A stretch of DNA of 64,000 nt from Ureibacillus acetophenoni (lineage in GTDB: Bacteria; Bacillota; Bacilli; Bacillales_A; Planococcaceae): assembly GCF_900220965.1 (NCBI RefSeq), contig NZ_OBQC01000017.1:1-64000 (forward strand), given 5' to 3'. The notes beneath the pieces were generated by a model. The model did no database searches, was not told the DNA's origin, and was given only the letters and a program-made list of their open reading frames with translations. The position numbers and the translations under genes are program-made. This document shows positions 32,584 to 40,987 of this stretch, piece by piece; the first letter of the stretch is position 1; each line of letters starts with the position of its first letter.

Positions 32584-32820
32584 GTGAAATTTATTGAGTT
32601 TGGTATAGGTAATACTTGGCTAATAAGAACTGAAGTTGAACTTAAAGATGGTACGGAATATGAGGTAAAGGGCATTAAAGGTCCAATCGAATTTCAATCA
32701 TTATATTTAAGAATTTGGATTGGTAAAACTGTCTTTATCTTTGATTTAAAAGATGGGTTTAAAAAAGTTAAAAAGAATAGAAAAGAATATAAATTGATAT
32801 TTGGTATTGTAAGCAAGTAG
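32584..32820 (+). CDS. DUF3977 family protein
   Basis: A 78-residue soluble protein: MKFIEFGIGNTWLIRTEVEL, then GPIEFQSLYLRIWIGKTVFIF and GFKKVKKNRKEYKLIFGI. This is the full DUF3977 domain, of unknown function, common in Bacillales. GTG start; the binding site is poor. Confidence 0.8.
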   Translation: MKFIEFGIGNTWLIRTEVELKDGTEYEVKGIKGPIEFQSLYLRIWIGKTVFIFDLKDGFKKVKKNRKEYKLIFGIVSK

Positions 32821-32999
32821 TTGTTGAGGCAGATCAAGTTAAAGTTATTTGGAAAGATGGACATGAACGTATCGAGACTATAGACAATCGCCACGCATTA
32901 ATAATTCCTTATGATAATAAAACTGCAAATATATCAAAACAGGTTTCTAAAGTCTATTTACTAGATGAGAGTGGGGAAATTATCTTTGAAGTTTTATAG
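32820..32999 (+). pseudogene. Orphan C-terminal coding remnant
   Basis: A 59-codon open frame with no start signal, reading VVEADQVKVIWKDGHERIET, then VSKVYLLDESGEIIFEVL before a TAG. Composition and the DGHERIET/DESGEII pattern look like true protein. The 5' part has been lost. It starts exactly where DUF3977 stops, in another frame. Confidence 0.5.
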
Positions 33000-33032
33000 T
33001 TGTTATTTTCTTTACTTTTACTAGACGAAAAT

Positions 33033-33070
33033 AAAACACACCTCAAGTATTATACAAAAGGTGTGTTTTT
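33033..33070. terminator. Bidirectional terminator
   Basis: AAAACACACCT pairs with AGGTGTGTTTT with T runs on both strands. It ends the minus-strand OpuC-like operon and anything reading in from the left. Confidence 0.8.
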
Positions 33071-33075
33071 CAAGT

Positions 33076-33972
33076 TTATTTCGCTTCAATTAACCCTGAT
33101 TCAATAAGAAACTCTCTTGCGACAAGTTCGACCATCATGCCATCATTGTCGACTTTTCCATTCATAATTTGCATTGCCTCTTCATCGATCTTACCTTCAA
33201 GTAGACGTAGTACTTCTTCTAGCTCAGGATATTCGTTAAGCGTTTCCTTGCGAACGAGAGGAAGCGCATGGTATGGCGGGAAATATGATTTATCGTCTTC
33301 TAACACACGTAAATCATATATTTGAAGCTGTCCGTCTGTTGTATATGAGTTAATTACATCCACTTCACCCGCGTTAATAGAACGATACATCATACCATGG
33401 TCCATCCCTTTAACGTCTTTAAACTCAATATTGTATTCCTTCTGAAAACCTGGCAGTCCATCAGGTCTATCGATAAACTCGAATACTGCACCCAATCTGA
33501 AGTCCTGGGAATACTCGGTGAAGTCGCTAAACGTTACAATACCAAGCTCTTCTGCTTTTGATTCATCTAATGCAAGTGTATACGTATTGTTAAACCCAAA
33601 AGTGTTAAAAGCGACAATATCATCAGTTTCAACAAGTCGTTTTGTTGCTTCTAACGTTTCCTCTGCTGTTCCTGGTTCTTCATGGTAATAAGTAACAACA
33701 ATCGTTCCTGTATAATCCGGAATTACATCGATATGTCCATTTGTCATTGCGTTCCAAACAACGTTGGAACCTCCGAGGTTTTCTTTATAAAGGACATCGA
33801 TTCCTAATCGGTCTTCAATCAGTTGTCCCATGATATTTGACAAAATAATACTCTCCGTATTATTTCTAGATCCGAGTCTGAGTGTATCTTTCTCTATAAA
33901 AATACAACCTGATAGTGTACTTATTAGAAGAAACATAAGCATTACTAGTGAAAGTTTTTTTCTTACCTTCAT
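33076..33972 (-). CDS. opuCC: Glycine betaine/carnitine/choline ABC transporter, substrate-binding lipoprotein
   Basis: A 298-residue lipoprotein with LISTLSGC (Cys at residue 23). The OpuAC/OpuCC fold is visible: LRLGSRNNTESIILSNIMGQ, VIPDYTGT, YRSINAGEVDVINSYTTDGQ, and FPPYHALPLVRKE. It captures a quaternary ammonium compound for osmoprotection and hands it to the permease. It is last in an operon with the ATPase and permease genes, four bases after the permease stop. The precise substrate (betaine, carnitine or choline) is not readable, and the gene name is by similarity. Confidence 0.85.
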   Translation of the reverse strand: MKVRKKLSLVMLMFLLISTLSGCIFIEKDTLRLGSRNNTESIILSNIMGQLIEDRLGIDVLYKENLGGSNVVWNAMTNGHIDVIPDYTGTIVVTYYHEEPGTAEETLEATKRLVETDDIVAFNTFGFNNTYTLALDESKAEELGIVTFSDFTEYSQDFRLGAVFEFIDRPDGLPGFQKEYNIEFKDVKGMDHGMMYRSINAGEVDVINSYTTDGQLQIYDLRVLEDDKSYFPPYHALPLVRKETLNEYPELEEVLRLLEGKIDEEAMQIMNGKVDNDGMMVELVAREFLIESGLIEAK

Positions 33973-33976
33973 TGTA

Positions 33977-34630
33977 TTATCTCAATCCTTTCGGTGTTGT
34001 CCAGCGTTCAACAGAACTAAAGAAAGTTTCGATGACAATCGCAAGAAGGGTAGCTGGAATTGCTCCGAGTAAAATTAACCCATCAATTCCACGTGTAATG
34101 CCTAGGAAAATAAAGTCACCAAGTCCACCCGCTCCAATAAAGGCAGCGAGAGTTGCATTTCCGACATTAATAACAGCAGCTGTACGGATACCAGCCATAA
34201 TAACAGGAATTGCAAGAGGGAGTTCCACTTTAAATAAAATCTGCATATTGGTCATACCTAAACCTCTTGCCGCCTCAATAGTGGCCTGGTCAACATCTTT
34301 AATACCGGTATAGGTATTTCGCATAATCGGAAGTAATGAGTAAAGAAACAATGCCGCAATGGCAGTATATACACCAATTCCAAAAATCGGAATCATAAAA
34401 CCAAGCAATGCTAAACTTGGTATTGTCTGCAGGACACCTGTTCCGCCTAGTACGATGGTCTTAAGCCAAGGTACACGTGTTACTATTATTCCAAGCGTAA
34501 CTGCTAATACAGTTGCAATAATCATTGAGAAAAATACGAGTTGAATATGAACAAATGTTGCTTCAAGTACTTCTCCCCAACGTAACTGTGTTTGCTCAAC
34601 GAGTTGTTGCCATATATTCATATTATTCAT
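33977..34630 (-). CDS. opuCB: Quaternary amine ABC transporter permease
   Basis: A 217-residue membrane protein with about six spans. The EAA-loop signature lies in TIEAARGLGMTNMQILFKVELP, here quoted as EAARGLGMTNMQILFKVELP, and AAVINVGNATLAAFIGAGGLG is the typical ProW/OpuCB segment. It overlaps the ATPase gene by eight bases, showing tight coupling. The usual second permease (OpuCD) is not found after the binding protein. Confidence 0.85.
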   Translation of the reverse strand: MNNMNIWQQLVEQTQLRWGEVLEATFVHIQLVFFSMIIATVLAVTLGIIVTRVPWLKTIVLGGTGVLQTIPSLALLGFMIPIFGIGVYTAIAALFLYSLLPIMRNTYTGIKDVDQATIEAARGLGMTNMQILFKVELPLAIPVIMAGIRTAAVINVGNATLAAFIGAGGLGDFIFLGITRGIDGLILLGAIPATLLAIVIETFFSSVERWTTPKGLR

Positions 34631-35762
34631 CTTGATCTTCCTCCTCCGTTTCTATCCACTGACTAGATAATGCGGAAAGTAAGGAGCCCCGTGTGACAAG
34701 TCCTACAAGTTTATGGTCTTTGTCAACAATCGGAATCATTCCAAAAGGAGCAACATCAATCTGAACAATAGCATCTTTTGCTGTTGCAGTATCAAGTAAA
34801 TATGGCTCTGCAGGTTTCATGATTTCATCAATCGTTTTGACGGTACCCAATCCTTTAAGTAGATCATAAGCAGATACAATACCTAGTAATCTACCATCCG
34901 TGTCTTGGATAATAAGGTTCGTGATTTTCCGTTGGCGAGTTAGTGCAATCGCCCTTTCAGGAGATTTCTGAGGAGAAGAAGTAACAATGGATTCTGCCAT
35001 AATTTCTGTAACAGGCATTAGTTCGGGATTCTGGGTAATACGGTGTTTACCTATAAACTCCTCTACGAATCCGTGAGCTGGTTCATGTAGTAATTTTTCT
35101 GGGGTGTCTAATTGAAGTATGTCTCCATCTTTCATAATGGCGATACGGTCGCCCATTTTCAATGCTTCATCGATGTCATGGGTTACAAATACAATTGTCT
35201 TTTTTAGTTTTTTGTGTAATGTAATTAGCTCTGCCTGTAGTTGTTCGCGTGTAAGTGGATCTAACGCACTGAACGGTTCATCCATTAAGATGATATCTGG
35301 ATTAGAAGCAAGTGCCCTTGCAATGCCGACACGTTGTTGCTGTCCACCTGAAAGTTCTTTCGGATACCGAGTAGCATGAATTTCGGGATCCAGTCCAACT
35401 AATTCGAGCAACTCTTTCACACGGGAACTAATGTCTTTCTCTGCCCAACCTTTAAGCTGGGGAACAATCGCAATATTCTTTTCGATTGTGTAATGGGGGA
35501 AAAGTCCAATTTGCTGAATTACATAACCGATATTCCTTCGAAGTTCAGCAACATTATAAGAGGTGATATCTTTGCCGTTAATCGTAATTCGCCCGGTGGT
35601 ATGTGGGTTAATTCGGTTAATCATTTTCATGGTAGTTGACTTTCCCGAACCACTCGGCCCAATCAGTACAAGCAATTCTCCCTCATGGATTTCAAAGTTT
35701 AGTGATTTTACAGCTTGAAACCCACTTTCGTACACTTTTGAAACATTTTCAAATTTAATCAT
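34623..35762 (-). CDS. opuCA: Quaternary amine ABC transporter ATPase with CBS domains
   Basis: A 379-residue ATPase. Walker A is GPSGSGKST, the Q-loop QQIGLFPHYT, the signature LSGGQQQRVGIARAL, Walker B IILMDEPFSALD, and the switch VTHDIDEA. After residue 250 come two CBS domains (ESIVTSSPQKSPERAIALTR and SLLSALSSQ near the end), which sense ionic strength or nucleotides in OpuCA/OpuBA proteins. It energises uptake of osmoprotectants. The ATG at 35762 has GGAGG upstream. Confidence 0.9.
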   Translation of the reverse strand: MIKFENVSKVYESGFQAVKSLNFEIHEGELLVLIGPSGSGKSTTMKMINRINPHTTGRITINGKDITSYNVAELRRNIGYVIQQIGLFPHYTIEKNIAIVPQLKGWAEKDISSRVKELLELVGLDPEIHATRYPKELSGGQQQRVGIARALASNPDIILMDEPFSALDPLTREQLQAELITLHKKLKKTIVFVTHDIDEALKMGDRIAIMKDGDILQLDTPEKLLHEPAHGFVEEFIGKHRITQNPELMPVTEIMAESIVTSSPQKSPERAIALTRQRKITNLIIQDTDGRLLGIVSAYDLLKGLGTVKTIDEIMKPAEPYLLDTATAKDAIVQIDVAPFGMIPIVDKDHKLVGLVTRGSLLSALSSQWIETEEEDQDE

Positions 35763-36339
35763 AAGAACCTCCAATTCTTTTAAACCACATTAATCATAAC
35801 ATATATCGACACCGTCCGATGTCACTATTTTGAAAATTCTGACTTTGTTACCAAAATTTCAGCCCAATTTACACGGAGTCGTAATGTGAAAATACATCAC
35901 TCTTAATAGAGTAATATGTTAATACTGTAACATTAAATTTTTGTAAGGTTCAAATTAGGTATTTAGACTTACGTATATATATGTCTGTAAATATGTGCTA
36001 AATAAAAAACTTGAATAAAAGGGGAAATCCATTTAATAAAATGTTTACAAAATGCTGATTAGGTATATGTTATCTGTTTCAAATAGATTTATAAAATTTA
36101 GGGAAATAAAATTATTCTATTTAACGTTTTATTATTAAGGTTAAAAGGATTGAAGGGTATTAATAACTATAAAATACGTAGGTAAAATAATCCCTTTTAC
36201 ATATGTCGAAGGGAGGGGGGGAGTGGTTAATTCTGGAATAAATATTACTTAATTAATAATTGGCGCACAAATTTCTAGAAGGATTAATCCGTTTTTTATT
36301 GAAGTTAATGTTATCAGCGTAGTTTAAAAGGAGAACTCT
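35763..36339. other. Long AT-rich intergenic region before two divergent units
   Basis: About 575 bases with no open frame of note. It must hold the opuCA promoter on the minus strand and that of the kinase gene on the plus strand. A degenerate TP right part lies at 36270-36330 (AGAAGGATTAATCC, TTTTATTGAAGTTAATG). No GbsR/OpcR regulator gene is present. Confidence 0.55.
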
Positions 36340-37323
36340 ATGAAACTAGAAACTACAGAATCTATTCGAGAAGATATTTTCGATTCCATTAGGAGCCTAT
36401 TCGGGTTCACGATTACCGACTTTACAAAAATTGAGCTAGGTTTTCGAAATGTAAAATGGAAAATTGAGACCGATCACGGTGTATTTTTTGCTAAGCAATA
36501 TAATAAAATCCGATATCCTGAGCATATGGTTCAGGGGTTGGAAACTGCATTAAACCACCAAGTTCATCTATATAACAAAGGAATCCCTTGCCCAAAAATT
36601 TTAACGCATAATGGTAACTATGTAATAAGAACTGCTCAAGGTGAACGTTATGTTTTAATGGGGTTTTGTGAAGGTAGTATTATTCAGGCAGGAACAGGAA
36701 ACGTAGATCAAATGTATAGTTTAGGGAAAATCGTTGGGCAAATGCACACCATCTTAAACAGTAACCCTACAACTCGATTACCATTACACTGGGAAATCCG
36801 GTCAAAGGAAAGTATGCTTGAAAATTGGCAATCACGATGGGAAGAGGCAGTACGTTTGGACAGTGAACATACACTAGCTCACTTGGAAATACAAAGAAAC
36901 ATCATTGAAAAGTGTGATTCAAATATATTCTCTCAATGTGAAACAGGGTGGGCTCATTGGGACTTATTTGTAGATAATATCTTATTTCAATCGGATCGTG
37001 TTTCTGCCATTCTTGATTTTGATCGAATGCATTATGTATATCCGGAATTTGACATATCAAGACCGATTTTATCCTGTTGTTTAGAGAATGGACATATACA
37101 TTTAGATAGGGTATCGGCGTTTGTAAGAGGATATCAGGAGCATCTAGAGCTTACACATAAAAAGTTAGTACGCTCCATCAAATTAACATGGTGGAAAGAA
37201 GCAGAGTGGATTCGCGCGGAATACACCAATTTAACATCTCCGTTAAAGAGGTTCGTAGAAGAGAATGTTTGGGTAGGGGAGAATTGGGATCATTTAGATG
37301 AGCTATTCTCTAAGTTATTGTGA
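36340..37323 (+). CDS. Aminoglycoside phosphotransferase/choline kinase-fold kinase
   Basis: A 327-residue kinase. The Brenner-type catalytic loop is AHWDLFVDNILF (H-x-D-x4-N) and the metal-binding Asp is in AILDFDRMHYVYPEFDI. The ATP lobe has FRNVKWKIETDHGVFFAKQY. The family phosphorylates aminoglycosides, homoserine, choline or fructosamine, and the substrate here is unknown. AAAGGAGAA precedes the ATG. Confidence 0.85.
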   Translation: MKLETTESIREDIFDSIRSLFGFTITDFTKIELGFRNVKWKIETDHGVFFAKQYNKIRYPEHMVQGLETALNHQVHLYNKGIPCPKILTHNGNYVIRTAQGERYVLMGFCEGSIIQAGTGNVDQMYSLGKIVGQMHTILNSNPTTRLPLHWEIRSKESMLENWQSRWEEAVRLDSEHTLAHLEIQRNIIEKCDSNIFSQCETGWAHWDLFVDNILFQSDRVSAILDFDRMHYVYPEFDISRPILSCCLENGHIHLDRVSAFVRGYQEHLELTHKKLVRSIKLTWWKEAEWIRAEYTNLTSPLKRFVEENVWVGENWDHLDELFSKLL

Positions 37324-37383
37324 ATGAGAAATTAGGCGGGTTAATGTAACGAAGGTATTTTGAGAAACTAGAGGAGCGAAGAA

Positions 37384-37785
37384 ATGCTAATTACAAAACT
37401 ATTATTATTTGCAGCAATGTTCTTTAGTTTGAAATTTCTATTAAAAATGGCCCTTATTAATATATTCAAAGTTGAAAAAGAGTTTTATCATAAGGATTTT
37501 GTTCACAAGAAACATAAAATCATTAATGTAATATTAGGAACAATTTTAATTCCTATTTTTATTCTACTATTTTACTTTTTGCAAAAAGGATTTATCTCAC
37601 AGATGTCAGTATTAGGTATCTTTCTTTTACTTGCAGCTGTACCATTAGTGATCGAATCGTACTTTTGGTGGAAGCAAGATCCCGACTCAAGATATTACGT
37701 TTTATGTATTGGTGATGCAATATTCTTTATTATTTTTGCGGTAATTGTATGGCAGTTTGGGATCTTTGGACTTACAATGATTTAA
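37384..37785 (+). CDS. DUF4181 family membrane protein
   Basis: A 133-residue protein with four spans. The N-terminal segment KVEKEFYHKDFVHKKHK and the central FWWKQDPDSRYYVLCIGDA match DUF4181, a Bacillales membrane family of unknown function. A frameshifted relative lies at 63059-63474. AGAGGAGCGAAG precedes the ATG. Confidence 0.75.
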   Translation: MLITKLLLFAAMFFSLKFLLKMALINIFKVEKEFYHKDFVHKKHKIINVILGTILIPIFILLFYFLQKGFISQMSVLGIFLLLAAVPLVIESYFWWKQDPDSRYYVLCIGDAIFFIIFAVIVWQFGIFGLTMI

Positions 37786-37832
37786 TTTGAAATATGGTAT
37801 GACAAAGTTGGTAATCTGGGAGGAGTAATTGG

Positions 37833-38366
37833 ATGCATTTTAATATGGACGAAGCTATAGAGGTGCTAGAACGAACACAGCAAACACTTGAGCATTTTTT
37901 AGCTGGGTTATCGGAAGGATGGCTACAATGCAATGAAGGCGACGGAACTTGGAATTCCATTGAAGTAGTGGACCACCTGATTGAAGGGGAGAAAACAAAT
38001 TGGATACCAAGATTAGAACATATTCTCCAAGAAGGCTGTAATAAACCATTTCCTCCATTTGATCGATTCTCACACTTAAATGATAAGTCTTCACAATCAA
38101 TTGACCAAAAGTTACAGGAATTTAAAGCAATAAGAATGCAAAATATTAATAAACTAAAATCACTTATTGACCCTGATATACATCTAGAGTTGGAGGGTTC
38201 ACACCCTGCATTTGGAACAGTGAAGGTAAGAGAATTGCTTTCAACTTGGGTAGTCCATGATCTAACACATATTGCCCAAATTGTAAGGGTAATGGCTGAG
38301 CGATACAGAACAGACGTAGGGCCTTGGAAAGAATATTTAGGTATTTTGAAAAGAGCAGGCGAATAA
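37833..38366 (+). CDS. DinB-like domain protein
   Basis: A 177-residue helical protein of the DinB/YfiT superfamily. Three metal-binding His residues are apparent: VVDHLIEGE at about residue 50 and HDLTHIAQI at about 145-150. Relatives are bacillithiol or mycothiol S-transferases or are uncharacterised. TGGGAGGAG precedes the ATG. It is soluble and cytoplasmic. Confidence 0.85.
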   Translation: MHFNMDEAIEVLERTQQTLEHFLAGLSEGWLQCNEGDGTWNSIEVVDHLIEGEKTNWIPRLEHILQEGCNKPFPPFDRFSHLNDKSSQSIDQKLQEFKAIRMQNINKLKSLIDPDIHLELEGSHPAFGTVKVRELLSTWVVHDLTHIAQIVRVMAERYRTDVGPWKEYLGILKRAGE

Positions 38367-38382
38367 ACAATAAACTAGATTC

Positions 38383-38530
38383 TAATAACTCCGCGATTTT
38401 TCTAATAACTCCATCAGTTTTTCTAATAAGTAGTCATTTTTGTCTAATATCAGCAAGATAGGGTCTTAGATTTAAGATAGATTCTAATACAACACCTGCA
38501 ATTTTAAAAATAGGGCTGATTTTTGGCAGG
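38383..38530. repeat. Tandem TTCTAATAACTCC-type repeats
   Basis: TTCTAATAACTCCGCGATTT, TTCTAATAACTCCATCAGTT, TTCTAATAAGTAGTCATTTT and later ATTCTAATACAACACCTGC form four or five degenerate units of 20 to 25 bases. They are neither TP-like nor palindromic. Function unknown. Confidence 0.6.
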
Positions 38531-38549
38531 ATGAAAGGAGGAGTTTCTG

Positions 38550-39197
38550 ATTAAATCAAAGATTAATTATATTTGGATATATTTCATCATATTTTTTGCC
38601 TTATGGAGTTTCAGAGAACTATGGTTTGTCCAATATTTAGATTTGTTGGACCCCGTTCCAAGAGCTATAACATCAGCCACAATTAAGATAGCTGTTTGGA
38701 TCGTTCCGGTAATTTTTTTAGTTAAATTAATAGAAAAAGAGGAACCATTCTCTTACTTAGGATTACGTCATAATTTTCGAAAAGGTTTGAAGTGGGCAGG
38801 TTGGGTAATCTTAATCTTGCTATTCTACTCTGTTATTAATATTACCGTTTTAAAAAACGATCTCGATTTTCAACTAGACTTTCATGAATGGCTGAATGTT
38901 GTCCTACTGGTTGGAATTACTGAGGAAATTGTCTTTAGAGGGTACCTATTAAGAAAACTGATGGATTCTTATAAGTTCTGGATAGCCAATACGATTACAT
39001 CTCTACTTTTTGTCTCGATTCATTTTCCTATTTGGATTTATAAAGGTCTAATTGAATTCCCGACTATTCTAGGTACTACAGTATCTATTTTTGTATTGAG
39101 TATGATTTTTGGGTTTATCTATAAGAAAAGTAATTCTCTTTGGTCAGTCATTATTATTCATTCTTTGTATAATTTGATCGTGTTACTCTTCAATTAA
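38550..39197 (+). CDS. CPBP intramembrane metalloprotease, ATT start
   Basis: A 215-residue membrane protein with six or so spans. The CPBP motifs are present: TEEIVFRGYLLRKL (EExxxR), FVSIHFP (FxxxH) and IIIHSLYNL (HxxxN). Relatives process prenylated or other membrane proteins or act in bacteriocin immunity. With an ATT start at 38550 the first span (YIWIYFIIFFALW) is complete; AAAGGAGG lies eight bases before it. A CTG at 38547 is the alternative. No ATG, GTG or TTG occurs before 38643, which would delete the first span. Confidence 0.8.
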   Translation: MKSKINYIWIYFIIFFALWSFRELWFVQYLDLLDPVPRAITSATIKIAVWIVPVIFLVKLIEKEEPFSYLGLRHNFRKGLKWAGWVILILLFYSVINITVLKNDLDFQLDFHEWLNVVLLVGITEEIVFRGYLLRKLMDSYKFWIANTITSLLFVSIHFPIWIYKGLIEFPTILGTTVSIFVLSMIFGFIYKKSNSLWSVIIIHSLYNLIVLLFN

Positions 39198-39273
39198 ATG
39201 ACGAGTCTTATAGTTCCAAAACTCGCCCGTAATCATAAGATGTTCATATTAGTTAGAGAAAAGAGGTAATTGT

Positions 39274-39786
39274 TTGAAAAAACATTTAGATTTTCAATAT
39301 TATGATGGGCTAACCTTACCGACTGTAAGATATCAGTACCCGGAAAATGGTATTAATCCGTTTGACTTAAATAATGAAGGTGCATTTTTTATCATCGCAA
39401 GTGGAGAAAGTCTGTTATCAAGTGATGTTGAGTTTTTTAAAGAACCATACAAAAATTCATTAGTTGTAAAAAATATACCAATGGGATACAAAAATGTGAG
39501 TGTGTTCTATCGTGTTCTTGTTGTAAGGGATGGGATTGTTTACAGGGAATTTTCTGAGGACTACGAAAAAGTACTTAAGATTAATCCACACTTTGAAAAA
39601 GAATCTTTAAGCAAAGGATCTAATACGGGAAGATACTTTATTATCCAATCATCAGAAAGTGCGTACATTGAAGGGATAAATACTGACTATACGGTTGCCC
39701 GAAAACGAACAATCGAATTATCAAAGGATAACCCAAACAATGCATTCATTGTAGCTAGAGAACTCATTAATGTATATTGGCATTAA
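39274..39786 (+). CDS. Hypothetical cytoplasmic protein
   Basis: A 170-residue protein with no signal peptide or spans. It starts MKKHLDFQYYDGLTLPTVRY and has two repeats of a GAFFIIASGES / GRYFIIQSSES pattern about 100 residues apart, so it may contain a duplicated fold. TTG start after AAAGAGGT. No family is recognised. Confidence 0.65.
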   Translation: MKKHLDFQYYDGLTLPTVRYQYPENGINPFDLNNEGAFFIIASGESLLSSDVEFFKEPYKNSLVVKNIPMGYKNVSVFYRVLVVRDGIVYREFSEDYEKVLKINPHFEKESLSKGSNTGRYFIIQSSESAYIEGINTDYTVARKRTIELSKDNPNNAFIVARELINVYWH

Positions 39787-39840
39787 TCAATTAGCTTTGT
39801 GAGTAGACTGTTAATAAAGAGAAACAGATTGGAGCAATCT

Positions 39841-40407
39841 ATGATTATTTTAATTAGTGCTGTAGGTAGTACGGGTAAAACCTTAATGGCCCAAAAGTTA
39901 CTAGAAAAATATCATATTCCATATCTCTCAATCGACCATTTAAAAATGGGCTTGTATAGAGGGGATAAGAATTGTGGATTCACACCGATGGATAGCAATG
40001 AGGTAATAGGTGATAAGATTTGGCCTATTTTAAAAGGATTGATTATGACCAATATTGAGAATAAACAACACATCATAATTGAAGGGTGCTACATATTGCC
40101 TCACTATTTGAAGGACTTTGACATCAACTATTCAGAAAAAATAGTTCCAGTTTTTTTGGGTTTCTCGACAAACTATATTAAAGAAAACTTCGAATCGAAA
40201 ATCGTGCAACATAGGAATGCGATTGAGCAGCGGAGTTGGCCGGAAGATAGAAGTATAGATAAGCTCATCAAGGAACACGAAGAATTTAAAGCAATCTGTC
40301 TAGAATCAGGTGTTAAGTACTTTGAAATCGATGAGGACTATGACAATGAAGTAATCACTGTTTATAATTATATTGAAGCTGAAAAACGGAGAATGGATGC
40401 TTTATAA
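39841..40407 (+). CDS. P-loop kinase-like ATP-binding protein
   Basis: A 188-residue P-loop protein. Walker A is SAVGSTGKTLMA, and HIPYLSIDHLKMGLYRG and IIIEGCYILPHYL follow as in small kinases of the adenylate-kinase/zeta-toxin-like AAA_33 group. It probably phosphorylates a small molecule. The ATG at 39841 has TTGGAG upstream; earlier codons in the frame lack a site. Confidence 0.8.
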   Translation: MIILISAVGSTGKTLMAQKLLEKYHIPYLSIDHLKMGLYRGDKNCGFTPMDSNEVIGDKIWPILKGLIMTNIENKQHIIIEGCYILPHYLKDFDINYSEKIVPVFLGFSTNYIKENFESKIVQHRNAIEQRSWPEDRSIDKLIKEHEEFKAICLESGVKYFEIDEDYDNEVITVYNYIEAEKRRMDAL

Positions 40408-40436
40408 ATAGCGTATTCAAGTTCGAATACGCTATT
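40407..40436. terminator. Hairpin between convergent genes
   Basis: AATAGCGTATTC pairs with GAATACGCTATT. It lies between the kinase gene and a minus-strand lipoprotein gene and can serve both. Confidence 0.7.
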
Positions 40437-40440
40437 AAAG

Positions 40441-40842
40441 TCATTTCGGATATTCCTGCGTGACGTATTCCACACCTTCTGAATCTTTAATTTTTCGCTG
40501 CGCAACTTTTTCAAACTCTAAAGTAGTCGTTTCATCAAGAGTGACATAGTATTTTGTACCCGTTGTTTCAATCTTTCCTTCGGAATAAACTTTACTAAAA
40601 TGTTTATCATTTCCTGCATTTTCTTTCTCAAGAACTTTATCTAAGCTGCTCTTTTTTTCAGGTGAATGAAGTGTTCCACTAACTAATATGCCAGCATCCT
40701 CAACTATAGCTATAATCTGACCTTTCGTATTTGTAAATCCTGAATCCTCAAAGTCAGACACCTTTGCCTCAAATGCATCTTCAGTATTTACACAAGCTGT
40801 CAGGATCAAAGCTGTTAAAACAAACAAAATTAGTTTTTTCAT
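40441..40842 (-). CDS. Putative lipoprotein, unknown function
   Basis: A 133-residue lipoprotein with LILTAC (Cys at residue 17). The mature domain is mostly beta with a Lys-rich middle (SPEKKSSLDKVLEKENAGND). AGGAGGGA precedes the ATG. No family is recognised. It is convergent with the kinase gene. Confidence 0.7.
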   Translation of the reverse strand: MKKLILFVLTALILTACVNTEDAFEAKVSDFEDSGFTNTKGQIIAIVEDAGILVSGTLHSPEKKSSLDKVLEKENAGNDKHFSKVYSEGKIETTGTKYYVTLDETTTLEFEKVAQRKIKDSEGVEYVTQEYPK

Positions 40843-40987
40843 TGAATCCCTCCTGTGTTTTATTACTACTTATTTCATTTACGAATAGCAGATTAAAAAG
40901 TTTCTAAATTGGTATCTTTTTGAAAAGGAACAATAATAAATTATATAGAAGTAATTAGGAGATAGACCATGTTTAGGGGGGATTAAA

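Noticed and set aside
36130-36170. SigB-type promoter before the opuC operon
   Set aside because: GGGTAT is present but on the plus strand, away from opuCA, and the -35 spacing is wrong.
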